The notes beneath the pieces are model-generated. The model had not been told where the DNA came from and searched no databases. It worked only from the letters and a program-made list of their open reading frames with translations. A stretch of 64,000 nucleotides of DNA from Agathobaculum sp. NTUH-O15-33. Its GTDB lineage: Bacteria > Bacillota > Clostridia > Oscillospirales > Butyricicoccaceae. The stretch is taken from NCBI RefSeq assembly GCF_033193315.1, contig NZ_CP136187.1, positions 310,001-374,000 on the forward strand, in the 5' to 3' direction. The first letter of the stretch is position 1; every line of letters begins with the position of its first letter. Below are positions 33,396 through 41,926 of this stretch, piece by piece. The translations under genes were made by a program, and so were the position numbers.

Positions 33396-33647
33396 TTATT
33401 GGGGGTTATCGTCGTGCTCTTGCAGTATTTTACAGAAGCAGAGAAGCGCCAGTAGGAAAAAATCCTTTTTATCCATTGCGTGCTGTATGCTTGCTTCGAG
33501 CTCTCCCGGAGCAAATTCGCTATTCCTGCACATTTCTTCCGCAAATGCAAAGTGGTTGATGATCCATGCCATCCCCTGTTGGGCATCTGGCGGTAAGCGT
33601 TCTAAGGATTGCAAAATATAGTTGATCTGCGCTTCTCGGTTATCCAT
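33396..33647 (-). CDS. hypothetical protein, 83 residues
   Basis: A small, probably helical protein starting MDNREAQINYILQSLERLPP that I do not recognise. Helices are suggested by AWIINHFAFAEEMCRNSEF, LEASIQHAMD and FFLLALLCFCKILQEHDD. The ATG at 33647 has GAGGT about eight bases upstream and is preferred over one 33 bases earlier. It is AT-richer than its neighbours. A ribbon-helix-helix gene lies 140 bases upstream on the same strand, so the two could be a regulator/target pair, but that is a guess. Confidence 0.6.
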   Translation of the reverse strand: MDNREAQINYILQSLERLPPDAQQGMAWIINHFAFAEEMCRNSEFAPGELEASIQHAMDKKDFFLLALLCFCKILQEHDDNPQ

Positions 33648-33790
33648 GGTTACTACCTCTATCTTGATTGGATTTGTCAAATCAGCCGCAAATGAATTTG
33701 CGTTTCCGCTCCTCGCCGCGTGGAGGCTTTGACTTGAAGAGCTTGCATCAGGTGCCAGATGTATAGATTTTAAAGCGAATGAAATTCGCT

Positions 33791-33982
33791 TTAATCTTGA
33801 TTGGATAAGTTTAACTGCGTATATTGCTCAAGGCATTTAATAATTAAGGCATTAACGCTTTCGCCTTGATTTTTTGCATATTGCCGTAATTCCTCGCGTT
33901 TGCCTTTCGGTACCCTAAATGCAATGCGTTCATAATTCTCACGGTCATAGTTCATTTTATACTCGTTTTCGTCAAAAGCCAT
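33791..33982 (-). CDS. small ribbon-helix-helix (Arc-type) protein
   Basis: A 63-residue protein whose second half IAFRVPKGKREELRQYAKNQGESVNALIIKCLEQY has the beta-strand/helix/helix layout of Arc/MetJ repressors (RVPKG strand, GESVNALI between helices). Such proteins act as dimers binding operator DNA and are often antitoxins. No recognised toxin is adjacent; the nearest gene is the 83-residue hypothetical downstream. GGGTGG lies before the ATG. A 9-base inverted repeat AAAGCGAAT/ATTCGCTTT at 33772-33792 follows its stop. Confidence 0.75.
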   Translation of the reverse strand: MAFDENEYKMNYDRENYERIAFRVPKGKREELRQYAKNQGESVNALIIKCLEQYTQLNLSNQD

Positions 33983-34223
33983 GCTACCACCCGCCTTTAC
34001 GTGATGTATAAATTATACCACGCCTACAACTGGGGTGCAATCAGACTTTTAATAATGTTTCTTGTATCATACCACATCAGGTACCTGATGTCAAGCGGAA
34101 ATATTACTTTTGTGGGGGCGACCACGCCAGATCGCTGGAGCCGCATGAAAACCCTACATTCCCACTTGTGCCTCCATCGGCCGCGTTGTATAATGATACG
34201 GAAAGGTAAGGAGAGACAAAACC

Positions 34224-35352
34224 ATGCATTATTTGGATAACGCGGCGACCACGCGGGTGCTGCCGGAGGCCGCCGAGGCAGCCGTTCACGCCATGTGTGA
34301 GGAATTCGGCAATCCATCCTCGCGGCACAAAATGGGGATAGAAGCCGAGCGCCTGTTGGAAAACAGCCGCAAAACCGTGGCGGGCGCGCTGGGCGCTTTG
34401 CCGGAGGAGACCTTTTTCACCTCCTGCGGCACGGAAAGCACCAATATGGCCCTGCGCGGCGCGGCATATTTGAACCGCCATAAAAAAGGGCATATCATCG
34501 TGACCGCGATCGAGCACGCGGCGACGTTAAACACCGCGAAACAGCTTGAGGCCGAAGGCTTCCGCGTCACCTATTTAGCGCCGGATGAAACCGGACATAT
34601 CCTGTCCGCCGCGCTGGAAAACGCGCTGACGGAGGATACGATTCTGCTATCCTGTCAGCTCGTCAACAACGAAATCGGCACGGTGCAGCCGGTGGACGAG
34701 TTGGGCGCGCTGCTGAAACGGCGCTGCCCTAAAGCGCTGTTCCATATTGACGCGGTGCAGGGCCTGTTCCGCGTGCCGCTGACCCCGAAAAAATGGAACT
34801 GCGATTTTATGAGCGTAAGCGGACACAAGATCGGCGCGCCCAAGGGGATTGGCGCGCTGTATGTCAAAAAAGGCGTGCGCCTGCCGCCGCTGATGTACGG
34901 CGGGGGACAGGAAAAGGGCCTGCGCCCGGGTACCGAACCGCTGCCGGGTATCGCGGCGTTTGCCAAGGCCTGCGCGCTGCGCGCCGCGCGGCTGGATGAG
35001 GACCTTGGCCCACGTGGCGGATTTGGCCGCCTATTTAAAGGAACAGGCGGCTGAAAAGCTGCCCTACGCTGTTTTCAACAGCGTTTCCGATGTGCCGCAT
35101 GTACAGAATTTTTCCATACCCGGCTGTAAGAGCGAGGTCATGCTGCGCGTGCTCGAAAGCGACGGGGTGTTCGTATCCTCCGGCTCCGCCTGCTCCAAAG
35201 GCAAGCAGAGCGGCGTTTTAAGCGCCATTGGCCTGCCACGGGAACGCACGGACAGCGCGCTGCGCGTTTCGTTCGCGCCATTCAACACCAAAGCGGATGT
35301 GGACGCGCTGATAGGCGCGATCGAAAAGGGGAAAAAGCTGCTGGGACGCTGA
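34224..35352 (+). pseudogene. cysteine desulfurase (NifS/IscS-like) with a single-base frameshift
   Basis: Two overlapping frames together encode a full-length desulfurase of about 375 residues. Frame one (34224 to about 35003) has MHYLDNAATTRVLPEA, EHAATLNT, LVNNEIGTVQP, FHIDAVQG and the PLP-lysine block SVSGHKIGAPKGIGALYV. The second frame, from about 35005 to 35352, has AHVADLAAYLKEQ and the catalytic cysteine block SSGSACSKGKQSG. One extra base in CTTGGCC (35004-35010) explains the break; removing it gives the expected DLAHVADL. As written, the PLP lysine and catalytic cysteine are on separate products, so it would be inactive. The nearby ThiI needs such a desulfurase, which makes a sequencing or assembly error quite possible. 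Confidence 0.88.
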
Positions 35353-35373
35353 CGCGAAAGGAGCGCGACCGGT

Positions 35374-36018
35374 ATGGAACGGATCGAATATTCAAAACGG
35401 CATTACGCAGTCTCGTTCGCAATGTGCGCGGTTTGCGCCGTTGCGCTGGGTTACCTGACGTTTGGCAGACGGTATGGCGAGATGTTTATGCCGCTGGCAG
35501 GTGGGACTGGCGTGGCGATCGGCGCGGCAATCGGCCTGCTGATCAACCGCTATATTGGTGCGCCTAAACCGGTTGAGGGTGGCGGCTGGAAACGGTTCAG
35601 CGATGCGATTATCACGATGGGCGGCACCGGCATGTTTGCGCTTAATATTTATTTGCTTTATAAAATGCCCTTACAGCCGCTGACGTGGGCTTTAACCGGG
35701 CTTTTTCTGTGGTGTGTCGCGCTGTTTGCCGCGCCGCGTCTGCGCTACGCTACCAATCCGATGCTTTACGGCGGTATTGCGACTGTCATGCTGGTTTCGG
35801 CCGCGGCATATCTTCTGGTGCTGCACCCATTGACCGCCGCGCAGGCAAAGGCGGTTGCGATTGAACAGGGCTATACCGGAACGCTGTATACGGGTTATGA
35901 TCATGAGCAAACGCCCGCCGGTTGTTACGTGGTTTATGGTAAACGGGGCGGCAAGTGGTACTACCTGTACATTGATGCGCTGGACGGCGAACTGCTCTTG
36001 GCGAGTCCGGAACGATAA
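35374..36018 (+). CDS. membrane protein of unknown function, paralog A
   Basis: A 214-residue protein with four to five transmembrane helices in the first 155 residues (AVSFAMCAVCAVALGYLTF, GGTGVAIGAAIGLLIN, MFALNIYLLYKM, ALTGLFLWCVALFAA, IATVMLVSAAAYLLVL). It ends with an extracytoplasmic domain of about 55 residues starting LTAAQAKAVAIEQGYTGTLY. The last part VYGKRGGKWYYLYIDALDGELL resembles a PepSY-type strand pair. AAAGGAG precedes the ATG. The next gene has the same architecture and a related C-terminal domain, so the two look like tandem duplicates. Function unknown. Confidence 0.75.
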   Translation: MERIEYSKRHYAVSFAMCAVCAVALGYLTFGRRYGEMFMPLAGGTGVAIGAAIGLLINRYIGAPKPVEGGGWKRFSDAIITMGGTGMFALNIYLLYKMPLQPLTWALTGLFLWCVALFAAPRLRYATNPMLYGGIATVMLVSAAAYLLVLHPLTAAQAKAVAIEQGYTGTLYTGYDHEQTPAGCYVVYGKRGGKWYYLYIDALDGELLLASPER

Positions 36019-36032
36019 AGAAGGGCGAGAAT

Positions 36033-36749
36033 ATGACAAAAAAGAGGGTTTTCCATATCGGCATATCGGTAGCGATGTACCTCATCACTGGCGGCATGTG
36101 GCTTTGGCTTCGATTTTTCGCATACCGTGGAGCGCTGCCGGCGTCGTTTCTTGATACATTGTTGATATTGGTGCCTATTTTGACTGTGATGACGCTGATC
36201 CGTTCCGCGGACGGGGGACTTTCTAATATTTGGGCGAACACCCGCGTGGGCGCGGTTTTTGTATGGCTGTGCTGCGTAGCAATAGCGTTTTTGTTAGTTG
36301 AGCAACTTGGTAAAACGCGGTTCTATTTAGATGGGTGGCTTTATGCCGTGCTGCTCATCGTGGCCGGACTTGTTACGGTGGTGCCAGCACTGCATCGCTT
36401 TAACGATAGCCAGCCTCTGTTTTTTGCGCTGCTATTCGCTGCACTGCTTGTTGCCATGCTGCTGTTCCTTGCCGTTATGCGCCCCATGACGGTGCGCGGG
36501 GCTAAACAGCTGGTCGAACAGGCGGGCTACCAAAACGCGATATACCGTACCACATGGGAAGGGCCGCATGCGCATCTGATCACCTCGCACGGTATACTGG
36601 AACCGGAAAGCTTGGATGAAAATAGCTGGGGCTATTATTGGCTCAGCGCACAAAAGGGCGGGGAAGAATACGCTGTTGCCGTTTCCGTGGCCGAAGGGCG
36701 CATTTGCGCCGCTGAAAAACAGGATGGCAACGCGATTCAATACTGGTAA
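36033..36749 (+). CDS. membrane protein of unknown function, paralog B
   Basis: A 238-residue protein with five to six helices (ISVAMYLITGGMWLWLRFF, FLDTLLILVPILTVMTLI, VGAVFVWLCCVAIAFLLV, WLYAVLLIVAGLVTVVPAL, LFFALLFAALLVAMLLFLAVM). A C-terminal extracytoplasmic domain starts MTVRGAKQLVEQAGYQNAIY. That start lines up with LTAAQAKAVAIEQGYTGTLY of the preceding gene, indicating a tandem paralog. The domain continues AHLITSHGILEPESL and YYWLSAQKGGEEYAVAVSVAEG. It sits between the desulfurase and thiI, 14 bases after its paralog. No function is assigned. Confidence 0.75.
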   Translation: MTKKRVFHIGISVAMYLITGGMWLWLRFFAYRGALPASFLDTLLILVPILTVMTLIRSADGGLSNIWANTRVGAVFVWLCCVAIAFLLVEQLGKTRFYLDGWLYAVLLIVAGLVTVVPALHRFNDSQPLFFALLFAALLVAMLLFLAVMRPMTVRGAKQLVEQAGYQNAIYRTTWEGPHAHLITSHGILEPESLDENSWGYYWLSAQKGGEEYAVAVSVAEGRICAAEKQDGNAIQYW

Positions 36750-36782
36750 AGACCATGACTGACTATATATAAAGGAGTACCT

Positions 36783-37946
36783 ATGAAGGAAGTATTATTG
36801 CTCAAATGCGGCGAGATCGTTTTAAAGGGTCTGAACCGCAAGACTTTTGAGGACCGCTTGCTGCAAAACCTCCGGCGGCGGATGAAGCAGGTCGCGGAAT
36901 GCGAGATTTCGATGCGGCAATCGGTCATCTACGTCGAGGTGCCGGAAGCTGCGGACAAGGACGCCGTAATGGACTGCGCGCGGCGCGTGTTCGGGATCGC
37001 GACCATTTCGCGCGCGGCTGTTTGTGAGAAATCGCTCGACGCGGTGGTGGATTGCGCCGCGTCGTATTTGGGCGACCGCTTTGCCGCGGCAAAGACCTTT
37101 AAGGTGGAGACCAAGCGCGGCGACAAGAAATTCCCCATGACCTCTACCGAGATCAGCCAGCGCGTCGGCGGCGATCTGGCCGACCGCTTTCCGGCGGTGC
37201 GGCCCGATATGCACGGCCCCGATCTGACCGTGCATGTGGAGATTCGCGAAAACTATGCCTTTGTCCACCCCGGACCGGAGCCGGGCGCGGGCGGCATGCC
37301 CACCGGCTCGAACGGCCGCGCGGGGCTGCTGCTTTCGGGCGGCATCGATTCGCCGGTCGCGGGCTGGATGATGGCCAAGCGCGGGTTGGAGCTGGTCGGT
37401 ATCCACTTTTTCAGCTATCCCTATACCTCCGAGCGCGCCAAGGAAAAGGTGCTGGAGCTGGCGCGCAAGCTCACCGCGTGGTGCGGGCGGCTGTCCGTTA
37501 TGGTCGTGCCGTTCACAAAGATTCAGGAACAGATCCGCGAAAAGTGCCATGAGGAGCTGTTCACCCTCGTCATGCGCCGTTTTATGATGCGCATCGCCGA
37601 GCGGGTGGCGGAGGAATACGGCTGCGGCGCGCTCATCACGGGCGAAAGCCTTGGGCAGGTCGCTTCACAGACCATGCCGGCCATGGCGGTCACGGGCGCG
37701 GTGTGCGAGCTGCCGGTGTTCCGCCCCTGTATTGGTATGGATAAGGAGGAGATCGTGCAGATCGCGCGGCGAATCGATACCTTTGAGACCTCGATCCTGC
37801 CGTATGAGGACTGCTGCACCGTCTTTACGCCCAAGCACCCGAACACCAAGCCCAAGCTGCCCAAAATTTTAGAGGCCGAAAGCCATCTGGATGTGGACGC
37901 ACTGGTGGAGGAAGCGGTAGCGGGCGTGGAGATCGTACACCTTTAA
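36783..37946 (+). CDS. thiI: tRNA 4-thiouridine synthetase ThiI (no rhodanese domain)
   Basis: A 387-residue enzyme that adenylates U8 of tRNA and transfers sulfur from a desulfurase persulfide, also serving thiamin biosynthesis. The NFLD/THUMP part covers about residues 1-165 (LLLKCGEIVLKGLNRKTFEDRL, FKVETKRGDKKFPMTSTEISQRVGG). The PP-loop SGGIDSPVAGWMM begins near 183, followed by ITGESLGQVASQTMPAM and YEDCCTVFTPKHP. The C-terminal rhodanese domain of the E. coli enzyme is absent, as in most Firmicutes. GGAG is seven bases upstream. The desulfurase partner is encoded upstream, although frameshifted. Confidence 0.95.
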   Translation: MKEVLLLKCGEIVLKGLNRKTFEDRLLQNLRRRMKQVAECEISMRQSVIYVEVPEAADKDAVMDCARRVFGIATISRAAVCEKSLDAVVDCAASYLGDRFAAAKTFKVETKRGDKKFPMTSTEISQRVGGDLADRFPAVRPDMHGPDLTVHVEIRENYAFVHPGPEPGAGGMPTGSNGRAGLLLSGGIDSPVAGWMMAKRGLELVGIHFFSYPYTSERAKEKVLELARKLTAWCGRLSVMVVPFTKIQEQIREKCHEELFTLVMRRFMMRIAERVAEEYGCGALITGESLGQVASQTMPAMAVTGAVCELPVFRPCIGMDKEEIVQIARRIDTFETSILPYEDCCTVFTPKHPNTKPKLPKILEAESHLDVDALVEEAVAGVEIVHL

Positions 37947-37949
37947 ATA

Positions 37950-38140
37950 AATTAATTAGTAATTAGGAATTAGAAATTAGGAATTGAATGTGTCGCGCGG
38001 CGCGCGATTGATTTTATTGCGCGCTTTGCGCGCTGCCGACAACTCCTAACTCCTACTTCCTAACTCCTAATTTCCCCCGGCTTACGAACATGAATAAAAC
38101 TTACTAATTACTAACTACTAATTCCTAATTAATAAACGGA
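37950..38140. repeat. MITE-like palindromic element built of ATTAGGA-type short repeats
   Basis: Between thiI and cinA. The left end (37957-37988) is TTAATTAGTAATTAGGAATT plus variants, the right end (38102-38134) is its approximate complement (CTAATTACTAACTACTAATT, CCTAATTAATA), and a middle block 38040-38070 repeats AACTCCTAACTCCTA. A GC-rich core GTCGCGCGGCGCGCGATTG separates them. It has the look of a non-coding palindromic repeat; no transposase is present. Confidence 0.7.
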
Positions 38141-38150
38141 GGTTTTTAAA

Positions 38151-39386
38151 ATGAACGCAGAACTGATCGCCGTCGGCACCGAGATCCTGCTCGGCGACAT
38201 CGTCAACACCGACGCGCAGCTCATCTCGCAGGGGCTGTCCGAGCTTGGAATCAACGTATTTTATCAGACCGTCGTCGGCGATAACCCGGAGCGCTTGCAG
38301 CGCGTCATTGAGGAAGCGCGCTCGCGCGCCGATATCATCATCACTACGGGCGGCCTTGGGCCGACGCTGGATGATTTGACCAAGGAAACGCTCGCGCGGG
38401 TATTTGGCAAGGAAATGGAATTGCACCAGCCCTCGCTCGACCGCATCGTCGGCTTTTTCAACAAGATCGGAAAGCCGATGACTAAGAATAACGAAAAGCA
38501 GGCGTGGCTGCCCGCGGGCTGCACGGTGTTTACCAATTTGTGGGGCACCGCGCCCGGCTGCGCGTTTGAGGCGGATGGCAAGCATGTGCTGATGCTGCCC
38601 GGGCCCCCGCGCGAATGCAACCCCATGTGGAAAGAATGCGCCATGCCGTACCTGTATCCGCTCGCGGGCGGCTGCATCGTTTCGCGCAACATCCGCGTGT
38701 TCGGCCTTGGCGAAAGCAATATGGAGACCATTCTGCACGATATGATGGCGTCCATGCAGAACCCGACCATCGCGCCCTATGCCAAAACGAGCGAATGCTT
38801 TGCCCGCGTGACCGCCAAGGCGGAGACCGTGGAGCAAGCGGAGGCGCTTTTAGAGCCGGTCGTGCGCGAGGTTTGCGAGATCCTCGGCGACGATGTGTAC
38901 GGCGTGGATGTGGATTCGCTGGAACAGTGTGTGGGCGACGGCCTGCGCGCGCGCGGCATGACGCTCGCGGTGGCCGAAAGCTGCACCGGCGGCCTGCTGT
39001 CCAAGCGCATTACCGATGTGCCCGGCTGCTCGGACTATTACAAGGGCGGCGTGTGCTCGTACTCGAACGATGTGAAGATGCGCGTGCTGAACGTTTCGGC
39101 GGAAACGCTGGAAGCGAAGGGCGCGGTATCGCCCGAGGTGGCCGAGCAGATGGCGCGCGGCGTGGCCGAAGCCCTTGGGGCGGACGTCGGCGTGGGCATC
39201 ACCGGCATCGCCGGGCCGGACGGCGGCACGGAGGAAAAGCCGGTCGGTCTGGTATACGTATCGGTTTATACAAGCGGCCGGTTTTTTACCCGGAAACTGC
39301 AGGGCGCAAATGGGCGCGACCGCGTGCGCAATCAGGCGGCTTCCACCGCATTGGATATGATACGTAGGAACCTGTTTACTGCGTAA
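38151..39386 (+). CDS. cinA: CinA family protein (nicotinamide-nucleotide amidohydrolase / MoaB-like fusion)
   Basis: A 411-residue protein with the standard two-part CinA layout. The N-terminal MoaB/COG1058 domain (about 1-170) shows AVGTEILLGDIVNTDAQLIS, TTGGLGPTLDDLTKE and LPGPPRE. The C-terminal amidase domain (about 250-411) shows AVAESCTGGLLSKRITDVPGCS, GAVSPEVAEQMA and GVGITGIAGPDGGTEEKPVGLVY. The latter deamidates nicotinamide mononucleotide in NAD salvage. CGGAGG lies nine bases upstream of the ATG. The MITE-like element lies just before it and a terminator follows. Confidence 0.95.
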   Translation: MNAELIAVGTEILLGDIVNTDAQLISQGLSELGINVFYQTVVGDNPERLQRVIEEARSRADIIITTGGLGPTLDDLTKETLARVFGKEMELHQPSLDRIVGFFNKIGKPMTKNNEKQAWLPAGCTVFTNLWGTAPGCAFEADGKHVLMLPGPPRECNPMWKECAMPYLYPLAGGCIVSRNIRVFGLGESNMETILHDMMASMQNPTIAPYAKTSECFARVTAKAETVEQAEALLEPVVREVCEILGDDVYGVDVDSLEQCVGDGLRARGMTLAVAESCTGGLLSKRITDVPGCSDYYKGGVCSYSNDVKMRVLNVSAETLEAKGAVSPEVAEQMARGVAEALGADVGVGITGIAGPDGGTEEKPVGLVYVSVYTSGRFFTRKLQGANGRDRVRNQAASTALDMIRRNLFTA

Positions 39387-39455
39387 AATGGGGTAAGTTG
39401 TGCGGTTTTCACACATTTCCCAACATTCCCTGTGGAAAGCAACCAAAATTCGAGC

Positions 39456-39496
39456 AAAAAAAGTCCGGTAATTGTGTAAAATTACTGGACTTTTTT
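39456..39496 (+). terminator. intrinsic terminator after cinA
   Basis: AAAAAAGTCCGGTAATT pairs with AATTACTGGACTTTTTT (one G-T pair). Confidence 0.88.
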
Positions 39497-39514
39497 CTTG
39501 CTATGCTGTATACT
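39486..39514 (+). promoter_or_regulatory. probable promoter of glgB
   Basis: TGGACT (39486-39491, inside the terminator), a 17-base spacer and TATACT at 39509-39514. It is the best pair upstream of glgB, but the -35 is weak. Confidence 0.5.
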
Positions 39515-39625
39515 ATATCTAACTAAAGTGGAAGACAGCTGTCCAAAAACGTGCGAAATGTACAAAAAGGTGCAAAATACTTACAGATTCGTGGGCTTTT
39601 GGCAGTCAAAAGGGAGAGGATAGTT

Positions 39626-41836
39626 ATGAAGAGGAAATCCGCAGCGCCGGCAAACAAGAAGAGAGATGAACTGTTTTTCTCAGGACGTGACTGCCGTGCG
39701 TATGATTATATGGGCGCGCATCCGGATAAACGGGATGGCGAGCCCGGATACTTATTCCGTGTTTACGCGCCCGAGGCCGAAAAGGTTTCCGTCATGGGCG
39801 AATTCAACAACTGGGACCGTACGGTCGATCTTATGGAGCGGGACGAGCAGGGCATATGGGAGCTATTTATCCCGCATGTTCAGCAGTACCACGCATATAA
39901 ATATAGTGTGTGGACAACATCCGGCGATATCTTTGATAAATCCGACCCGTACGGCTTCCACGCGGAGACCCGTCCGGGCAACGCCTCCAAGACCTTCGAT
40001 CTGGAAGGCTACGAGTGGGGCGACGCCACGTGGATGGATTGGCGCAAGTCGCATCTTCCGTATTCCAACCCCGTCAACATCTATGAGTGCCATCTCGGTT
40101 CGTGGAAACAGCACGAGGACGGCAACTTTTACTCCTACCGCAGACTGGCGGACGAGCTGATCCCTTACGTGAAGGAGATGGGCTACACTCATATCGAATT
40201 TATGCCGCTGACCGAGTACCCGTTCGACGGCTCGTGGGGCTATCAGGTAATCGGCTATTTCGCCGCCACCTCGCGCTACGGCACGCCGCACGATCTGATG
40301 TATCTGGTCGATAAGGCGCATCAAGCGGGGCTTGGCATCATCATGGACTGGGTGCCCGCGCACTTCCCGAAGGACGGCTGCGGTCTGGTGGAGTTCGACG
40401 GCTCGTATCTGTACGAATACGCCGACCCGCTCAAGATGGAGCATAAGGAATGGGGCACCCGCGTTTTCGACTACGGCAAGGTGTCGACGCGCAACCTGCT
40501 GTTCTCCTCGGCCATGTTCTGGATTGAGCAGTTCCATATGGACGGCCTGCGGGTGGACGCGGTCGCGTCGATGCTCTACCTCGATTACAACCGACAGGGC
40601 GAGTGGAGGCCCAACATCCACGGCGGCCGCGAAAATCTGGAAGCCATCGATTTTCTCCGCATCCTGAACGAGTTTATCCTGACCGACCATCCGGACGTCA
40701 TGATGATCGCCGAGGAATCCACCGCGTGGCCCATGGTCACCAAGCCGGGGTACGACGGCGGCTTGGGCTTCAACTTTAAGTGGAACATGGGCTGGATGAA
40801 CGATATGCTGTGCTACTGCTCGGCCGACCCGTTCTTCCGTAAAGACATGCATGATAAGATCACCTTCTCGTTCATGTATGCCTTTTCCGAAAACTATATC
40901 CTGCCGCTTTCGCACGACGAGGTTGTGCACGGCAAAAAGTCCCTGATCGACAAAATGCCCGAGCCGTACGAAAACAAATTCGGCGGACTGCGCGCGCTGT
41001 ACGGCTATATGGCCGGACACCCCGGCAAAAAGATGCTCTTCATGGGCGGCGAGTTCGGCCAGTTCTCCGAATGGGCCTATCAGCGCGGGCTGGATTGGAT
41101 GCTGCTGGATTATCCGGCGCACAAGCAGCTGCAAACCTATGTGAAGGCGCTTAACCATTTCTATCTTAAGACCCCGCAACTTTGGGAACAGGATACCGAT
41201 TGGCGCGGTTTTGAATGGATCGCGCACGAGGATAACCGCAACAACGTCATCGCGTTCCGCAGGGTCGCGAAGGATGGATCGGATATCATCGTTGTCGTCA
41301 ACTTCTCGCCGGTCGAGCAGCCGGAGTACCGCGTCGGCGTACCGTTTGCCGGTACGTATGAAGAGCTGTTCTCCTCCGATCAAAAGGAGTTCGGCGGCGG
41401 CGATATGCTGAACGGCAAGGTCCGTTCGGAAAAGAAGCCCATGCATGGACAGGAACAGTCGATCAATATCCGCATCCCGCGCTTCGGCGTATTGTTCTTT
41501 GCGGGCAAGCCGCGTGTGCGCCGTCGAACCAAGGACGAGATCGAGCAAGCCAAGAAAGCGGCGGCAAAGACGCCCTCCAAGGCTTCGGCAAAGGCGCCGG
41601 GCAAGGCGGTATCCAAGACCGCGACCAAGGCCGTGGCCAAAACGGGCACCAAGGCCGTGGCCAAGACCGGCACCAAGGCGGTAGCCAAAACACCCACAAA
41701 GGCCGTGGCCAAAACACCTTCCAAAGCGGTCGCTAAGACCGCTACCAAGGCAGTTGCCAAAACGCCTACTAAGGCCGTGACCAAGACGGCCCCCAAAACA
41801 CCGAAAGACCCGGCGGAGCAATCGCCGGAGAAATAA
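39626..41836 (+). CDS. glgB: 1,4-alpha-glucan branching enzyme with Lys/Ala-rich C-terminal repeat tail
   Basis: A 736-residue GH13 enzyme that makes the alpha-1,6 branches of glycogen. A CBM48 domain (about 30-130, VMGEFNNWDRTVDLM) is followed by the catalytic barrel with EFMPLTEYPFDGSWGYQ, the nucleophile Asp in DGLRVDAVASMLY, the acid/base Glu in MMIAEEST and LSHDEVVHGK. A C-terminal beta domain ends near residue 630. Residues 645-724 are ten octapeptides of the type AVAKTPTK, very basic and unlike normal GlgB ends. The ATG at 39626 has GGGAGAGGA upstream; an earlier in-frame ATG at 39551 lacks such a site. It is first in the glycogen cluster. Confidence 0.95.
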   Translation: MKRKSAAPANKKRDELFFSGRDCRAYDYMGAHPDKRDGEPGYLFRVYAPEAEKVSVMGEFNNWDRTVDLMERDEQGIWELFIPHVQQYHAYKYSVWTTSGDIFDKSDPYGFHAETRPGNASKTFDLEGYEWGDATWMDWRKSHLPYSNPVNIYECHLGSWKQHEDGNFYSYRRLADELIPYVKEMGYTHIEFMPLTEYPFDGSWGYQVIGYFAATSRYGTPHDLMYLVDKAHQAGLGIIMDWVPAHFPKDGCGLVEFDGSYLYEYADPLKMEHKEWGTRVFDYGKVSTRNLLFSSAMFWIEQFHMDGLRVDAVASMLYLDYNRQGEWRPNIHGGRENLEAIDFLRILNEFILTDHPDVMMIAEESTAWPMVTKPGYDGGLGFNFKWNMGWMNDMLCYCSADPFFRKDMHDKITFSFMYAFSENYILPLSHDEVVHGKKSLIDKMPEPYENKFGGLRALYGYMAGHPGKKMLFMGGEFGQFSEWAYQRGLDWMLLDYPAHKQLQTYVKALNHFYLKTPQLWEQDTDWRGFEWIAHEDNRNNVIAFRRVAKDGSDIIVVVNFSPVEQPEYRVGVPFAGTYEELFSSDQKEFGGGDMLNGKVRSEKKPMHGQEQSINIRIPRFGVLFFAGKPRVRRRTKDEIEQAKKAAAKTPSKASAKAPGKAVSKTATKAVAKTGTKAVAKTGTKAVAKTPTKAVAKTPSKAVAKTATKAVAKTPTKAVTKTAPKTPKDPAEQSPEK
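41558..41797 (+). repeat. ten 24-base tandem repeats inside glgB
   Basis: Ten in-frame 24-base units encode octads ending in Lys: AAAKTPSK, ASAKAPGK, AVSKTATK, AVAKTGTK twice, AVAKTPTK, AVAKTPSK, AVAKTATK, AVAKTPTK, AVTKTAPK. Synonymous changes between units show that the repeat is kept at protein level. Confidence 0.93.
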
Positions 41837-41926
41837 CGCGCAATGGCAGTGAGCGCCGCTTTTTCCGCCTTCGGGCGGAGGGGCGCGCAAAATGATCTGA
41901 TTTGCACAAAAAAAGGAGAGTAATCA

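Noticed and set aside
33275-33621. Open frames of about 100 codons after the ABC operon
   Set aside because: They begin in the terminator and read GC-rich inverted repeats and the antisense of a small gene.
33772-33792. Terminator after the ribbon-helix-helix gene
   Set aside because: The 9-base inverted repeat has no T tract on the minus strand, so it is left as an unassigned palindrome.
36929-37138. Further small frames inside thiI, cinA, murA and the glg genes
   Set aside because: All are shadows of verified genes without independent signals.
37950-38140. CRISPR-like array of short repeats
   Set aside because: Units are 7-8 bases, degenerate and inverted around a centre, with no spacers or cas genes.
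39863-41890. 675-codon open frame antisense to glgB
   Set aside because: It mirrors glgB codon by codon, has no family signature or ribosome site, and is expected from GC-rich codon bias.
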